Origin: Mycobacterium hubeiense
GTDB taxonomy: Bacteria > Actinomycetota > Actinomycetes > Mycobacteriales > Mycobacteriaceae
Length of the DNA: 64,000 nucleotides
Assembly: GCF_002838065.1 (NCBI RefSeq)
Contig: NZ_PIZU01000006.1
Span: 100,348 to 164,347, forward strand
Reading direction: 5' to 3'
The notes under the pieces were generated by a model. It saw only the letters and a program-made list of their open reading frames with translations. It did not search any database and had not been told where the DNA came from. Shown piece by piece: positions 18,197-26,181 of the stretch (the first letter of the stretch is position 1; each line of letters starts with the position of its first letter). The position numbers and the translations under genes were made by a program.

Positions 18197-20566
18197 ATGA
18201 TGATCACCGATGACGCCTTTCCCGTCGAACCCTGGCATGTCCGCGAGACCCGCCTCGATCTCGAGCTACTCGCCCAGTCGGAGTCGCTGTTCGCGTTGTC
18301 CAACGGACACATCGGATTACGCGGCAATCTTGACGAGGGCGAACCGCATGGCCTGCCGGGCACCTACCTGAACTCGTTCTACGAAGTGAGGCCACTTCCC
18401 TACGCAGAAGCGGGATTCGGCTATCCGGAAGCCGGCCAGACCGTGGTCGACGTCACCAACGGCAAGATCATGCGGCTGCTGGTGGACGACGAACCGTTCG
18501 ACGTCCGCTACGGCGAACTGATCGACCATGAACGAGTTCTCGACCTGCGCGCCGGCACCCTGACCCGTCGCGCGCACTGGCGGTCCCCGGCGGGCAAGCA
18601 GGTGAAGGTGACGTCCACCCGCTTGGTGTCGCTGACCCAGCGCAGTGTCGCCGCCATCGAGTACGTCGTGGAGGCGCTCGACGAATTCGTCTGCGTGACA
18701 GTGCAATCCGAACTGGTGGCCAACGAGGACCAACCGGAGGTCTCTGCGGATCCGCGCGTCGCGGCCGTGTTGGAACACCCTCTGCAGGCCGTTCACCATG
18801 AACACTCCGACCGCGGCGCCCTGCTGATACACCGCACGCGCGGTAGCGCTCTGATGATGGCCGCCGCGATGGAGCACGACGTCGAGGTTCCCGGCCGGGT
18901 CGAGGTCAGCACGGACTCGCAGGACGACCTGGCCCGCACGACGGTGATCTGTGGGCTTCGGCCCGGCCAAAAGCTGCGCGTCGTCAAGTATCTCGCGTAC
19001 GGGTGGTCGAGTCTGCGTTCGCGGCCCGCGCTGCGCGATCAGGCCGCGGGCGCTATCACCGGGGCTCGCTACAGCGGCTGGCAGGGCCTGCTGGACGCGC
19101 AGCGCGCCTACCTCGACGAGTTCTGGGACTGCGCCGACGTCGAGGTCGAGGGCGACCCCGACTGTCAGCAGGCGGTGCGGTTCGGGCTGTTCCACGTGCT
19201 GCAGGCCAGCGCCCGCGCCGAACGCCGCGCGATCGCGGGCAAGGGCCTGACCGGGACCGGTTATGACGGCCACGCCTTCTGGGACACAGAGGGTTTCGTG
19301 CTGCCAGTGCTGACCTACACCAAACCGCACGCCGCCGCCGACGCGCTGCGTTGGCGGGCGGCGACGCTGGATCTGGCCAAGGAACGCGCGCAGCTGCTCG
19401 ACCTACAGGGCGCGAGCTTCCCATGGCGCACCATCCGCGGCCAGGAATGTTCGGCGTACTGGCCGGCAGGCACCGCCGCGTGGCACGTCAACGCCGACAT
19501 CGCGATCGCGTTTGAGCGGTATCGCGTTGTGACGGGCGATGATTCGCTGGAGCGCGAATGCGGGCTGGCTGTACTGGTCGAAACGGCGCGGCTGTGGCTT
19601 TCGCTCGGACACCACGACCGGCACGGGGTGTGGCATCTGGACGGCGTGACGGGGCCGGACGAGTACACCGCCGTGGTCCGCGACAACGTGTTCACCAATT
19701 TGATGGCAGCGCACAATCTTCGCGTGGCGGCCGACGCCTGCACCCGTCATCCCGAGGCGGCCTACGACCTGGGTGTTACCACCGAGGAGACCGCCGCGTG
19801 GCGCGACGCTGCGGCCGCCGCGCATATCCCGTATGACGCCGAGCTGGGCGTGCATCCGCAATGCGAAGGCTTCACCACCCTGCGGGAGTGGGACTTTTCG
19901 GCCAACACCACCTACCCATTGCTGATGAACGAGCCCTATGTGCGGCTTTATCCCGCGCAGGTGCTCAAGCAGGCCGATCTCGTGCTGGCGATGCATTGGC
20001 AGAGCCACGCCTTCACCCCCGAGCAGAAGGCCCGCAACGTCGACTACTACGAACGGCGTACCACACGCGATTCGTCATTGTCGGCCTGTACGCAGGCGGT
20101 GATGTGCGCGGAGGTTGGGCATTTGGAGCTCGCACACGACTACACCTATGAGGCCGCGCTGATCGATCTGCGTGATCTGCACCAGAACACCCGCGACGGC
20201 CTGCACATGGCGTCACTGGCCGGCGCATGGACCGCGCTGGTCGCCGGGTTCGGCGGCTTGCGTGACGACGAGGGTGTGCTGTCGCTCGATCCGCATCTGC
20301 CCGATGGCATCTCCTGCTTACGATTCCGGTTGCGCTGGCGGGCTTTTCGACTCACCGTCGACGCCAACCACGCCAATGTCACCTATACGCTGCGCGACGG
20401 GCCCGACGGTGCGCTGACCATCCGGCATGCCGGCAAGGATCTCGAACTGTCCACCAGCACACCGTCAACCGTCGAGATCCAGCCGCGCCATCCCCTGCTG
20501 CCGCCCCCGCTGCAGCCACCGGGCCGCGAGCCGGTGCGCCGGCGCGGTCCGCTGAGCACGGGCTAG
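18197..20566 (+). CDS. Glycoside hydrolase family 65 disaccharide phosphorylase
   Basis: This 789-residue protein has GH65 organisation: an N-terminal beta-sandwich, helical (alpha/alpha)6 barrel and C-terminal beta-sheet. The catalytic general acid is Glu489 in GVTGPDEYT, and the barrel carries AFWDTEGFVLPVLTYT. It corresponds to Rv3401 (786 residues). GH65 enzymes phosphorolyse trehalose, maltose or kojibiose to glucose and beta-glucose-1-phosphate; the exact disaccharide cannot be read from sequence. Pairing with the upstream beta-phosphoglucomutase gives a complete route to glucose-6-phosphate. The stop overlaps the convergent dehydrogenase stop by 4 bp in the palindrome GGCTAGCC. Confidence 0.9.
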   Translation: MMITDDAFPVEPWHVRETRLDLELLAQSESLFALSNGHIGLRGNLDEGEPHGLPGTYLNSFYEVRPLPYAEAGFGYPEAGQTVVDVTNGKIMRLLVDDEPFDVRYGELIDHERVLDLRAGTLTRRAHWRSPAGKQVKVTSTRLVSLTQRSVAAIEYVVEALDEFVCVTVQSELVANEDQPEVSADPRVAAVLEHPLQAVHHEHSDRGALLIHRTRGSALMMAAAMEHDVEVPGRVEVSTDSQDDLARTTVICGLRPGQKLRVVKYLAYGWSSLRSRPALRDQAAGAITGARYSGWQGLLDAQRAYLDEFWDCADVEVEGDPDCQQAVRFGLFHVLQASARAERRAIAGKGLTGTGYDGHAFWDTEGFVLPVLTYTKPHAAADALRWRAATLDLAKERAQLLDLQGASFPWRTIRGQECSAYWPAGTAAWHVNADIAIAFERYRVVTGDDSLERECGLAVLVETARLWLSLGHHDRHGVWHLDGVTGPDEYTAVVRDNVFTNLMAAHNLRVAADACTRHPEAAYDLGVTTEETAAWRDAAAAAHIPYDAELGVHPQCEGFTTLREWDFSANTTYPLLMNEPYVRLYPAQVLKQADLVLAMHWQSHAFTPEQKARNVDYYERRTTRDSSLSACTQAVMCAEVGHLELAHDYTYEAALIDLRDLHQNTRDGLHMASLAGAWTALVAGFGGLRDDEGVLSLDPHLPDGISCLRFRLRWRAFRLTVDANHANVTYTLRDGPDGALTIRHAGKDLELSTSTPSTVEIQPRHPLLPPPLQPPGREPVRRRGPLSTG

Positions 20567-21609
20567 CCCACGCGCCGGCGCTGCAGCTCCGGGTTGGCGC
20601 AGTGGGCCAGCGGTTCCCCGCGGAGGTACCGGCCGACGTCGGCGGCGACGATCTGCGCGGCCTTGTGCGCCACCTGACGGCTGGCACCGGCGACGTGCGG
20701 GGTGATGACCACATTGGGTGCGGTGAGCAGAGGGTCACCCGGCGGGATGGGTTCGGCGGCGAACACGTCGAAGCCCGCGCCGTACAGCCGCCCGGACGCC
20801 AAAGCCTCGACCACGGCGTCGTCGTCGACAAGCGCGCCGCGGGCGCAATTGACCAGCACGCTGCCGCGCGGCACGGCGGCGATCTGCTCGGCGCCGATCA
20901 TGCCCTTGGTCTCGTCGGTGACGCGCGCGTGCAGCGAGACGATGCGCGATCGCGACAGCAACTCGTCCAGCGTCACCTTGGTCGCCACTCCGGCCACCGC
21001 ATCGTCGGTGACGTACGGGTCGTGCACCAACACGGTCGCGCCGAGCGCGGTGAGCGCCGCGGCGACCCGCCGCCCGATTGCACCGAACCCGATCAAACCG
21101 ACTGTGCTGCCGTCGATTTCGATGCCGCAGTTCTCGTATGCATAGTAGTCGCCGCGCCAGGTGCCCGCGCGCAGATCTGAGTGCAGGTCCGGGATGCGGC
21201 GCGCCGCGGCGAGAATCAGCGCGATGGTGTGCTCGGCGGTCGCGGCGGCGTTGCGGCCCGGCGCGAACGTGACCGCGACACCGTGCCGCGTCGCCGCCTC
21301 GATGTTGGCGTTGACCGGGCCGCCCCGGCTGACACAGAACAGCTCGAGGTCCGGGCAGGCGTCGAGCACCTTCTCGGTGAGCGGGGCCATCTGGGTGACG
21401 CAAATCCGCGCGCCGGCCAGCGCCTCGATGAGCTCGTCTTCCGTGCCGGAGGCCTCGTCGACCTCGGCGACCCGGCCGAACGGCGTGTGCGGCCAGGGCA
21501 GGGTGAGCTCGCGGATGGTGACGTCGTCGCCGGATTCGGCGCGAACGGCATCGGCGAGCAGCCAGGGCAGGACGAAGTGATCGCCGGCGGCTAAGACGGT
21601 CGTGGGCAT
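20563..21609 (-). CDS. D-isomer-specific 2-hydroxyacid dehydrogenase
   Basis: This 348-residue NAD-dependent dehydrogenase has the Rossmann motif GLIGFGAIGRRV and the active-site elements NCARGALVD (Arg), FDVFAAEP (Glu) and NVVITPHVAG (His). It resembles SerA and glyoxylate/hydroxypyruvate reductases but lacks the C-terminal ACT-type extensions of SerA. It is last in a leftward three-gene unit after a FGGY kinase and a histidine phosphatase, with a 26-bp gap. That grouping points to sugar-acid or sugar-alcohol catabolism rather than serine synthesis. ATG 21609 is the natural start. Confidence 0.85.
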   Translation of the reverse strand: MPTTVLAAGDHFVLPWLLADAVRAESGDDVTIRELTLPWPHTPFGRVAEVDEASGTEDELIEALAGARICVTQMAPLTEKVLDACPDLELFCVSRGGPVNANIEAATRHGVAVTFAPGRNAAATAEHTIALILAAARRIPDLHSDLRAGTWRGDYYAYENCGIEIDGSTVGLIGFGAIGRRVAAALTALGATVLVHDPYVTDDAVAGVATKVTLDELLSRSRIVSLHARVTDETKGMIGAEQIAAVPRGSVLVNCARGALVDDDAVVEALASGRLYGAGFDVFAAEPIPPGDPLLTAPNVVITPHVAGASRQVAHKAAQIVAADVGRYLRGEPLAHCANPELQRRRVG

Positions 21610-21635
21610 GGCGGTGACCTTTCCGTGTCGATGGG

Positions 21636-22268
21636 TCAGTGGGTTCGGATCGATCCGGGGATCAGCTCGATCGGGGTGTTGAATTCCAGCAGCGCGGTCT
21701 GCCCGTCGCGCAGCCTCAGCATGGTGAGCCCGGCATTGCGCATGAACGGGAACAACCGGCGGTAGTTGGCCAGCGGGATGCCCAGCAGCTGGCACAGCAC
21801 CAGCCGCAGCACGGTGGTGTGCCCGACGATGAGCACCTTGCCGTCCGGCTCGGCGACGCAGATCTCGTTGAGACAGGCCAACATTCGTGCGACCGCGTCG
21901 CGGGGGTCCTCGCCGCCCGGCAGGTGGTTGGCCACCGGGTCGGCGACGAAGGCGTCGAACGCGTCGGGAAACTTGTGCCGCATCTCCGCGGTGGTGAGGC
22001 CTTCGCCGTCGCCGAAGTCGAGTTCGACCAGCCGCTCGTCGACCTGCGTGGCCAGGCCGGTGGTGTCGGCGACCCGGGCGGCGGTGTCGCGCGCCCGCCC
22101 GAGCGGCGAACACCACAGCGCGGTGAGGCCGGCGTGGCGCGCCCATTCACCGAGCAACCTCGCCTGCTCGACGCCGCGCTCGGTGAGCGCGATGTCGCTT
22201 CTGCCTGCGTAGCGGTTCTCCGCGTGCCACACAGTTTCGCCGTGACGGGTCAACACCAGCTGAGTCAT
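21636..22268 (-). CDS. Histidine phosphatase (phosphoglycerate-mutase superfamily)
   Basis: This 210-residue protein begins MTQLVLTRHGETVW, with the phospho-accepting His9 in the RHGE motif. The second catalytic His is in VLIVGHTTVLRL near residue 150, and LVELDFGDGEG supplies the acid. It should be a phosphatase or mutase for a small phosphorylated metabolite. The ATG overlaps the stop of the upstream kinase remnant (TGATG), so it was translationally coupled to that gene. Loss of the kinase 5' half may leave this gene poorly expressed. Confidence 0.87.
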   Translation of the reverse strand: MTQLVLTRHGETVWHAENRYAGRSDIALTERGVEQARLLGEWARHAGLTALWCSPLGRARDTAARVADTTGLATQVDERLVELDFGDGEGLTTAEMRHKFPDAFDAFVADPVANHLPGGEDPRDAVARMLACLNEICVAEPDGKVLIVGHTTVLRLVLCQLLGIPLANYRRLFPFMRNAGLTMLRLRDGQTALLEFNTPIELIPGSIRTH

Positions 22269-23070
22269 CACGCTCCCCTCCGATGTGCGTGTGCCGCGAC
22301 CTCGGCCGGCAGCCAGCCGCGGCGGTTGAGTTCGTCGACAAGCTGCAGATAGGGCTCGGTGAATCGGTCGCCGGGCCTGGGTTCGATGACCTCCCGCACC
22401 CGCACCATCGTGGCGGCGACGTCGTCGGCGCGGCGGCCGACGGACGCGGCCAGCACGGCCATGCCGACCGCCGGTTCGGCGTTCTCGACCAGTTGCACCG
22501 GCCGGCCGAGCACGTCGGCGCGTAGCCCGCACCAGTAGCGGCTCTTGGTGGCGCCGCCGGTGAGCGTGAGCGGGCCATCCGTCGGGGCACCGAGAAGGTC
22601 GAGGTAGTCGAAGCAGAGCCGCTCGATGAACGCGACGCCCTGCAATAGCGCGGCGTAGTGGTCGATCTCGTCGACGGGTTCGCCGAGCACGAATCCTTCC
22701 GCGTCCGGCGCGGTGAACGGGAATCGCTCGCCCCGTGACACCAGCGGGTAGGCGATCACGCCGGCGGGCTCGCGGCTCGCTGCCGCGCGATTCAACTCCT
22801 CCAGGTCGCGGCCCGGGTAGTGGGCGGTCAGCACGCCGGCGCCAGTGCTCGACGCGCCACCGGGCAGCCACCCGCCGTGCGGCGCGCGATGCGAGTACAC
22901 CACCCCGAGTGGGTCGTCGAGCAAATGCTTGGTGACGCCCTTGAGCACCAGCGTCGTGCCGAGCACGGAGTTCCACGCGCCGACCTCGAGGGCACCCGCG
23001 CCGAGTTGGGCGGCGCAGCCGTCGGTCATACCGGCCACCACCGGCGTGCCGACGGGGATGCCGGTCAAGC
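22268..23070 (-). pseudogene. FGGY-family carbohydrate kinase, C-terminal half only
   Basis: Recognisable homology starts at TGIPVGTPVVAGMTDGCAAQ and continues through GAWNSVLGTTLVL and LTLTGGATKSRYWCGLRADV to the C-terminus. This is the second actin-like domain of FGGY sugar kinases, about 265 residues. The first domain, roughly 230-250 residues, is absent. The upstream side runs straight into a truncated DeoR gene on the other strand. An ATG at 23140 exists but lies inside the DeoR reading region. The remnant cannot form the nucleotide/sugar cleft alone, so the gene is judged inactive. Confidence 0.8.
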
Positions 23071-23603
23071 GGCGGTTGGCGGCCGCCGCACTCGAACTGG
23101 TCACGCCGGGCCAGACCATCCTCATCGACGACTCGACCACTTGCCTCTACCTCGCCCAGCGGCTGCCGGAGCGGGCGCCGATCACCGTCGTCACCCACTT
23201 CCTCGCACTGATCAAGGTGCTCGCCGGCCAACCCGGCGTGAACCTGGTCGCGCTGGGCGGCACGTACTACCCGTCCTATGACGCGTTCTTCGGGGTGCAG
23301 ACGGTCGACGCGGTCGCGGGCATGCGCGCCGATCTGCTGTTCATGTCGCCCACTGCGGTCACACATGGTCGCTGCTACAACCAGACCCACGAGACCGTCG
23401 CGGTGGAGCGCGCGATGATCGACGTCGCCGCGCGGCCGGTGCTACTCGCCGACCACACCAAGTTCACGCGGCAGGGCCTGTACCTGTTGGCGCCGCTCAC
23501 CGCGTTCGACACCGTTCTCGTCGACCCCGGCCTGCCCACTGCGGAATTGCGCGGCATCCGCGAACTCGGCGCGCGCGTTCACGTCGTCGGCTCGTCGCGC
23601 TGA
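23058..23603 (+). pseudogene. DeoR-family regulator, effector domain only (HTH lost)
   Basis: The segment beginning VKRRLAAAALELV and continuing PGQTILIDDSTTCLYLAQRL, VVTHFLALIKVLAG, LVALGGTYYP and VLLADHTKF is the DeoR sugar-phosphate-binding domain. The usual N-terminal helix-turn-helix (about 70 residues) is missing. Upstream in frame lies only antisense kinase sequence. ATG 23058 with GTC AAG could start a 181-residue fragment, but it could not bind DNA. Originally it was probably the divergent regulator of the kinase/phosphatase/dehydrogenase operon. Confidence 0.8.
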
Positions 23604-23639
23604 GCGGATTGTCCTTGGCACCGTGTGGCGTTCGCGCAG

Positions 23640-24575
23640 CTATCCGCGTCGTGCCGCGTCATGCCACTTCAACGACGCGGGCACCAAGTGCCATGCGACG
23701 CGAATCGCCGACCGCACGCTGCGATAGGCCGTCTCGTCGGCGGCCGACCATGCGATGCCGAATCGGTCCCGCACGCCGGCCGGTAGGCCACCGAATATGA
23801 CCAGCCGCATCGGCACAGCCAGCGCGGCGCGCACCGGCCAGGTGGGCAACAGCCGATCGGCGAGCGGTCGCAACCGCGGATGCGCGGGCAGGTGCGGGGA
23901 TGTGCTCATGTCGGGTATCGCGACGCGATTGATGACGTCGATCAGATAGTCGGACGCCGGGTTGGGCTCGAGAACGTCGCGGCAGTAGCGGTCGAACTCC
24001 GCGTCGAATGCCCTTCGGTCAGCGGGCACGACGGAATCGCTGACCCCGTAGCGGCGATACCACTCGCATCCCTCGTCATAGAGCTGCTCCCACTGCGCAT
24101 CGGTGAGCCGGTAGCTGTCCCAATAGCGGGCGACGCGGTCGACCATCCGTTGAAACGTGGCGTGCGCCCACCAGTACGTCTCGGGGTTGAGTGCGTGGTA
24201 ACGAGTGCCATCGGGCATGTGCCCCTTGATGTCTCGGTGGTAGTCGCGTACTTGTGTGCCGGTTGTGGCGGCATCGGGACCGTCGTAGACCGTGCCGAGA
24301 ATCCCGGGCAGGGAACGGAATACCCGATCGACGGGGTCCTCGAAGAAGTTGGAATGCTCGATCAACGCATACCCAATGGCCGGATGCATCGTCTGCAACA
24401 AGCCCGCCGTGCCGCCTTCGAAGGCGATGCGCAGATCGCCCGCCCACCGCCACAGCAACGAGTCAGCGTTCAGCGTCACGGCGTCGACTCTGCCGATCTC
24501 AGTCAACTCGTGCGCCCGCCGTCGCTGATGGCAACTGGTTTGCGTTTCGGGCTGCTGCGGCCCAGCAACCATCAT
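23640..24575 (-). CDS. DUF2236 / MpaB-family oxygenase-like protein
   Basis: This 311-residue protein has the DUF2236 pattern: EGGTAGLLQTMHPAIGYALI near residue 50, a conserved YDGPDAAT and DYHRDIKG region, and YHALNPETYWWAHATFQRM with conserved His residues. Family members include the haem latex-clearing oxygenase and MpaB, so an oxygen-dependent reaction is possible but unproven. ATG 24575 overlaps the stop of the upstream tetR gene (ATGA), so the two are translated together. The TetR protein probably controls this gene and the divergent P450 operon. Confidence 0.8.
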   Translation of the reverse strand: MMVAGPQQPETQTSCHQRRRAHELTEIGRVDAVTLNADSLLWRWAGDLRIAFEGGTAGLLQTMHPAIGYALIEHSNFFEDPVDRVFRSLPGILGTVYDGPDAATTGTQVRDYHRDIKGHMPDGTRYHALNPETYWWAHATFQRMVDRVARYWDSYRLTDAQWEQLYDEGCEWYRRYGVSDSVVPADRRAFDAEFDRYCRDVLEPNPASDYLIDVINRVAIPDMSTSPHLPAHPRLRPLADRLLPTWPVRAALAVPMRLVIFGGLPAGVRDRFGIAWSAADETAYRSVRSAIRVAWHLVPASLKWHDAARRG

Positions 24576-25216
24576 GCCGCCTCCGCGGCAATACCGCGGC
24601 ACACCATGTCGACGGTCGCGCGCACCCGCGCCGCCAACACCTCACGATCGGGCTGATGGCCATGGCGCAGCATCACGCCGAACGGAATCGCGACGACGGA
24701 ATCCGCGGTCGCTTCGACATCGATGTCGCCTCGGACGTACCCCGCCGCGATGCCCGCGCGCAAAAGTCCGCTCAACACCGCGGCACCCTCATCGAAACCG
24801 CGGCAGAACTTCTCCGTCATCTCACGGTCGACGCCACAGCTCTGCAGCAGCATGAGGCGAGCGAGCCGCGGATCCTCGGTGAGCAGGTCGATACAGGCCA
24901 ACCCCAAATTGTTCGAGAAGTCGCGGAACTCGGCCAGTGATGTGGGCGGTCCCGACAAGGTCTGGCCGATCGTCGACATGATGCGGTCGATGGCGTGGCG
25001 AACGACGTGTTCGAGGATGTCGCGCTTGTTCTCGAAGTAGCGATAGAACATCGAATGGCCCGCCCCCAGTCGCTTCGCGATGTGGGCGATCGACGTCTGG
25101 TGGTAGCCGCGGTCGGCGAACTCGGCAAGTGCCGCCTCGATGACTTCTTCGCGAACCAACTCGCTTCTCTTGAGCCGTTGACGCTCGGCCATCCGCGTCG
25201 CTGCCTGGTCGACCAT
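24572..25216 (-). CDS. TetR/AcrR-family transcriptional regulator
   Basis: This 214-residue regulator starts at ATG 25216 (MVDQAATRMAERQ). Its helix-turn-helix spans about residues 24-70 (ALAEFADRGYHQTSIAHIAK, then MFYRYFENKRDIL). The C-terminal domain resembles mycobacterial TetR proteins that sense lipophilic ligands. It is divergent from the 7-TM/P450/ferredoxin operon and coupled to the DUF2236 gene. An inverted repeat at 25239-25269 in the shared gap is the likely operator. Confidence 0.88.
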   Translation of the reverse strand: MVDQAATRMAERQRLKRSELVREEVIEAALAEFADRGYHQTSIAHIAKRLGAGHSMFYRYFENKRDILEHVVRHAIDRIMSTIGQTLSGPPTSLAEFRDFSNNLGLACIDLLTEDPRLARLMLLQSCGVDREMTEKFCRGFDEGAAVLSGLLRAGIAAGYVRGDIDVEATADSVVAIPFGVMLRHGHQPDREVLAARVRATVDMVCRGIAAEAA

Positions 25217-25238
25217 GCGGCGAGAATAGCCCACTTCC

Positions 25239-25269
25239 GACAATCACTCGCAAAACGGAATGGATTGTC
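25239..25269. promoter_or_regulatory. Probable TetR operator, GACAATC-N17-GATTGTC
   Basis: Two perfect 7-bp inverted arms (25239-25245 and 25263-25269) lie in the 131-bp gap between the leftward tetR and rightward 7-TM gene. The half-site ACAATC resembles the ACAATGA arm upstream of the tetR gene at 28074, so the two regulators may recognise related sites. The function is inferred. Confidence 0.5.
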
Positions 25270-25347
25270 ACAAACTGATTGACTTGTTCCGCACCCGGCA
25301 TTAGCGTTCCGCACAGAGATGGCAGCAAACCGACCGAGGGAGACGAT

Positions 25348-26181
25348 GTGACACAGCCGTCGGGAGCCGAATGGGGCGTGCCGCCCGTGACCACGGGAGA
25401 GCCGTGGTGGGCGTGGACAGTGGTGGCAGTGCTCGTCGCGTGCCTTGTCTTATCGCTGGTCTACGTGATCATGCTGACCGTCCGCCGCCACGAAGACGCA
25501 CTCATGTACTGGCTGATCATGCTGGGCGGGGTCACGGTGCTGCCGTACTTCGTGGAACCGTGGCTCGACGTCATCGGTGCCACCACCTACATGACCAATG
25601 CTCTGCCCTATGTCACGATCGCCGACCGGCCGCTGCCGATCTTCGTCCCACTGGTGTGGGTGGGCACCGCGCCCACCGCGCTGATCGTCTACTACATGAT
25701 CAAGAAGGGCTTGCCGGCGTGGACGCTCATTGCGTTCGCGTTGGTCTTCGGGATCGTCGAATGCATCGGTGAGATGGTCAACGTGCACTTTGGCCTGATG
25801 CTCTACTACAGCAACAACGCGTTGGTGTTCGGCGTACCGCTGCCCAGCCTGGTGCAAAACGGCGGATTCCTGGTCATCATCGCCTGGGTGCTGCTCCTAC
25901 TCCAGCCGCACATGCGCGGATGGCGTTGGGCCATCATCCCGTTCGTTGCCCCCGCGGCATACCTCGCCTACACGATCGTCTGCACGCTGCCCAGCTACTT
26001 CGCCATCCACATGGGACTTCCCCCGCTGCCGTCGTGGGCGCTGGCCATCGTGTCGACGGCATTGAACCTGCTGGCCGTGGTGCTGGTTGCGCACTCACCG
26101 ACAGTGCAGCGCTATCGCGACGAGGCCGACGCCCGGGTGATCGGCCGTCAGGCGGTGGACCGGCAGCCCGCACTGGCATGA
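25348..26181 (+). CDS. Seven-TM membrane protein coupled to a P450
   Basis: This 277-residue protein has about seven hydrophobic helices, the first near residues 16-40. Conserved-looking loops include YFVEPWLD, PLPIFVPLVW, VECIGEM and YYSNNALVFGVPLP. GTG 25348 follows a GAGGGA site and is preferred to the longer frame from 25279. Its stop overlaps the P450 ATG (ATGA). Mycobacterial 7-TM proteins beside P450s are often labelled AveC-type spirocyclases; the resemblance here is suggestive but not secure. A substrate-binding or cyclising membrane partner of the P450 is inferred. Confidence 0.8.
   Translation: MTQPSGAEWGVPPVTTGEPWWAWTVVAVLVACLVLSLVYVIMLTVRRHEDALMYWLIMLGGVTVLPYFVEPWLDVIGATTYMTNALPYVTIADRPLPIFVPLVWVGTAPTALIVYYMIKKGLPAWTLIAFALVFGIVECIGEMVNVHFGLMLYYSNNALVFGVPLPSLVQNGGFLVIIAWVLLLLQPHMRGWRWAIIPFVAPAAYLAYTIVCTLPSYFAIHMGLPPLPSWALAIVSTALNLLAVVLVAHSPTVQRYRDEADARVIGRQAVDRQPALA

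Noticed and set aside
22845..23057. Upstream part of the frame leading into the DeoR fragment
   Set aside because: It is antisense to the FGGY kinase and has no helix-turn-helix, so it is not a true N-terminus of the regulator.
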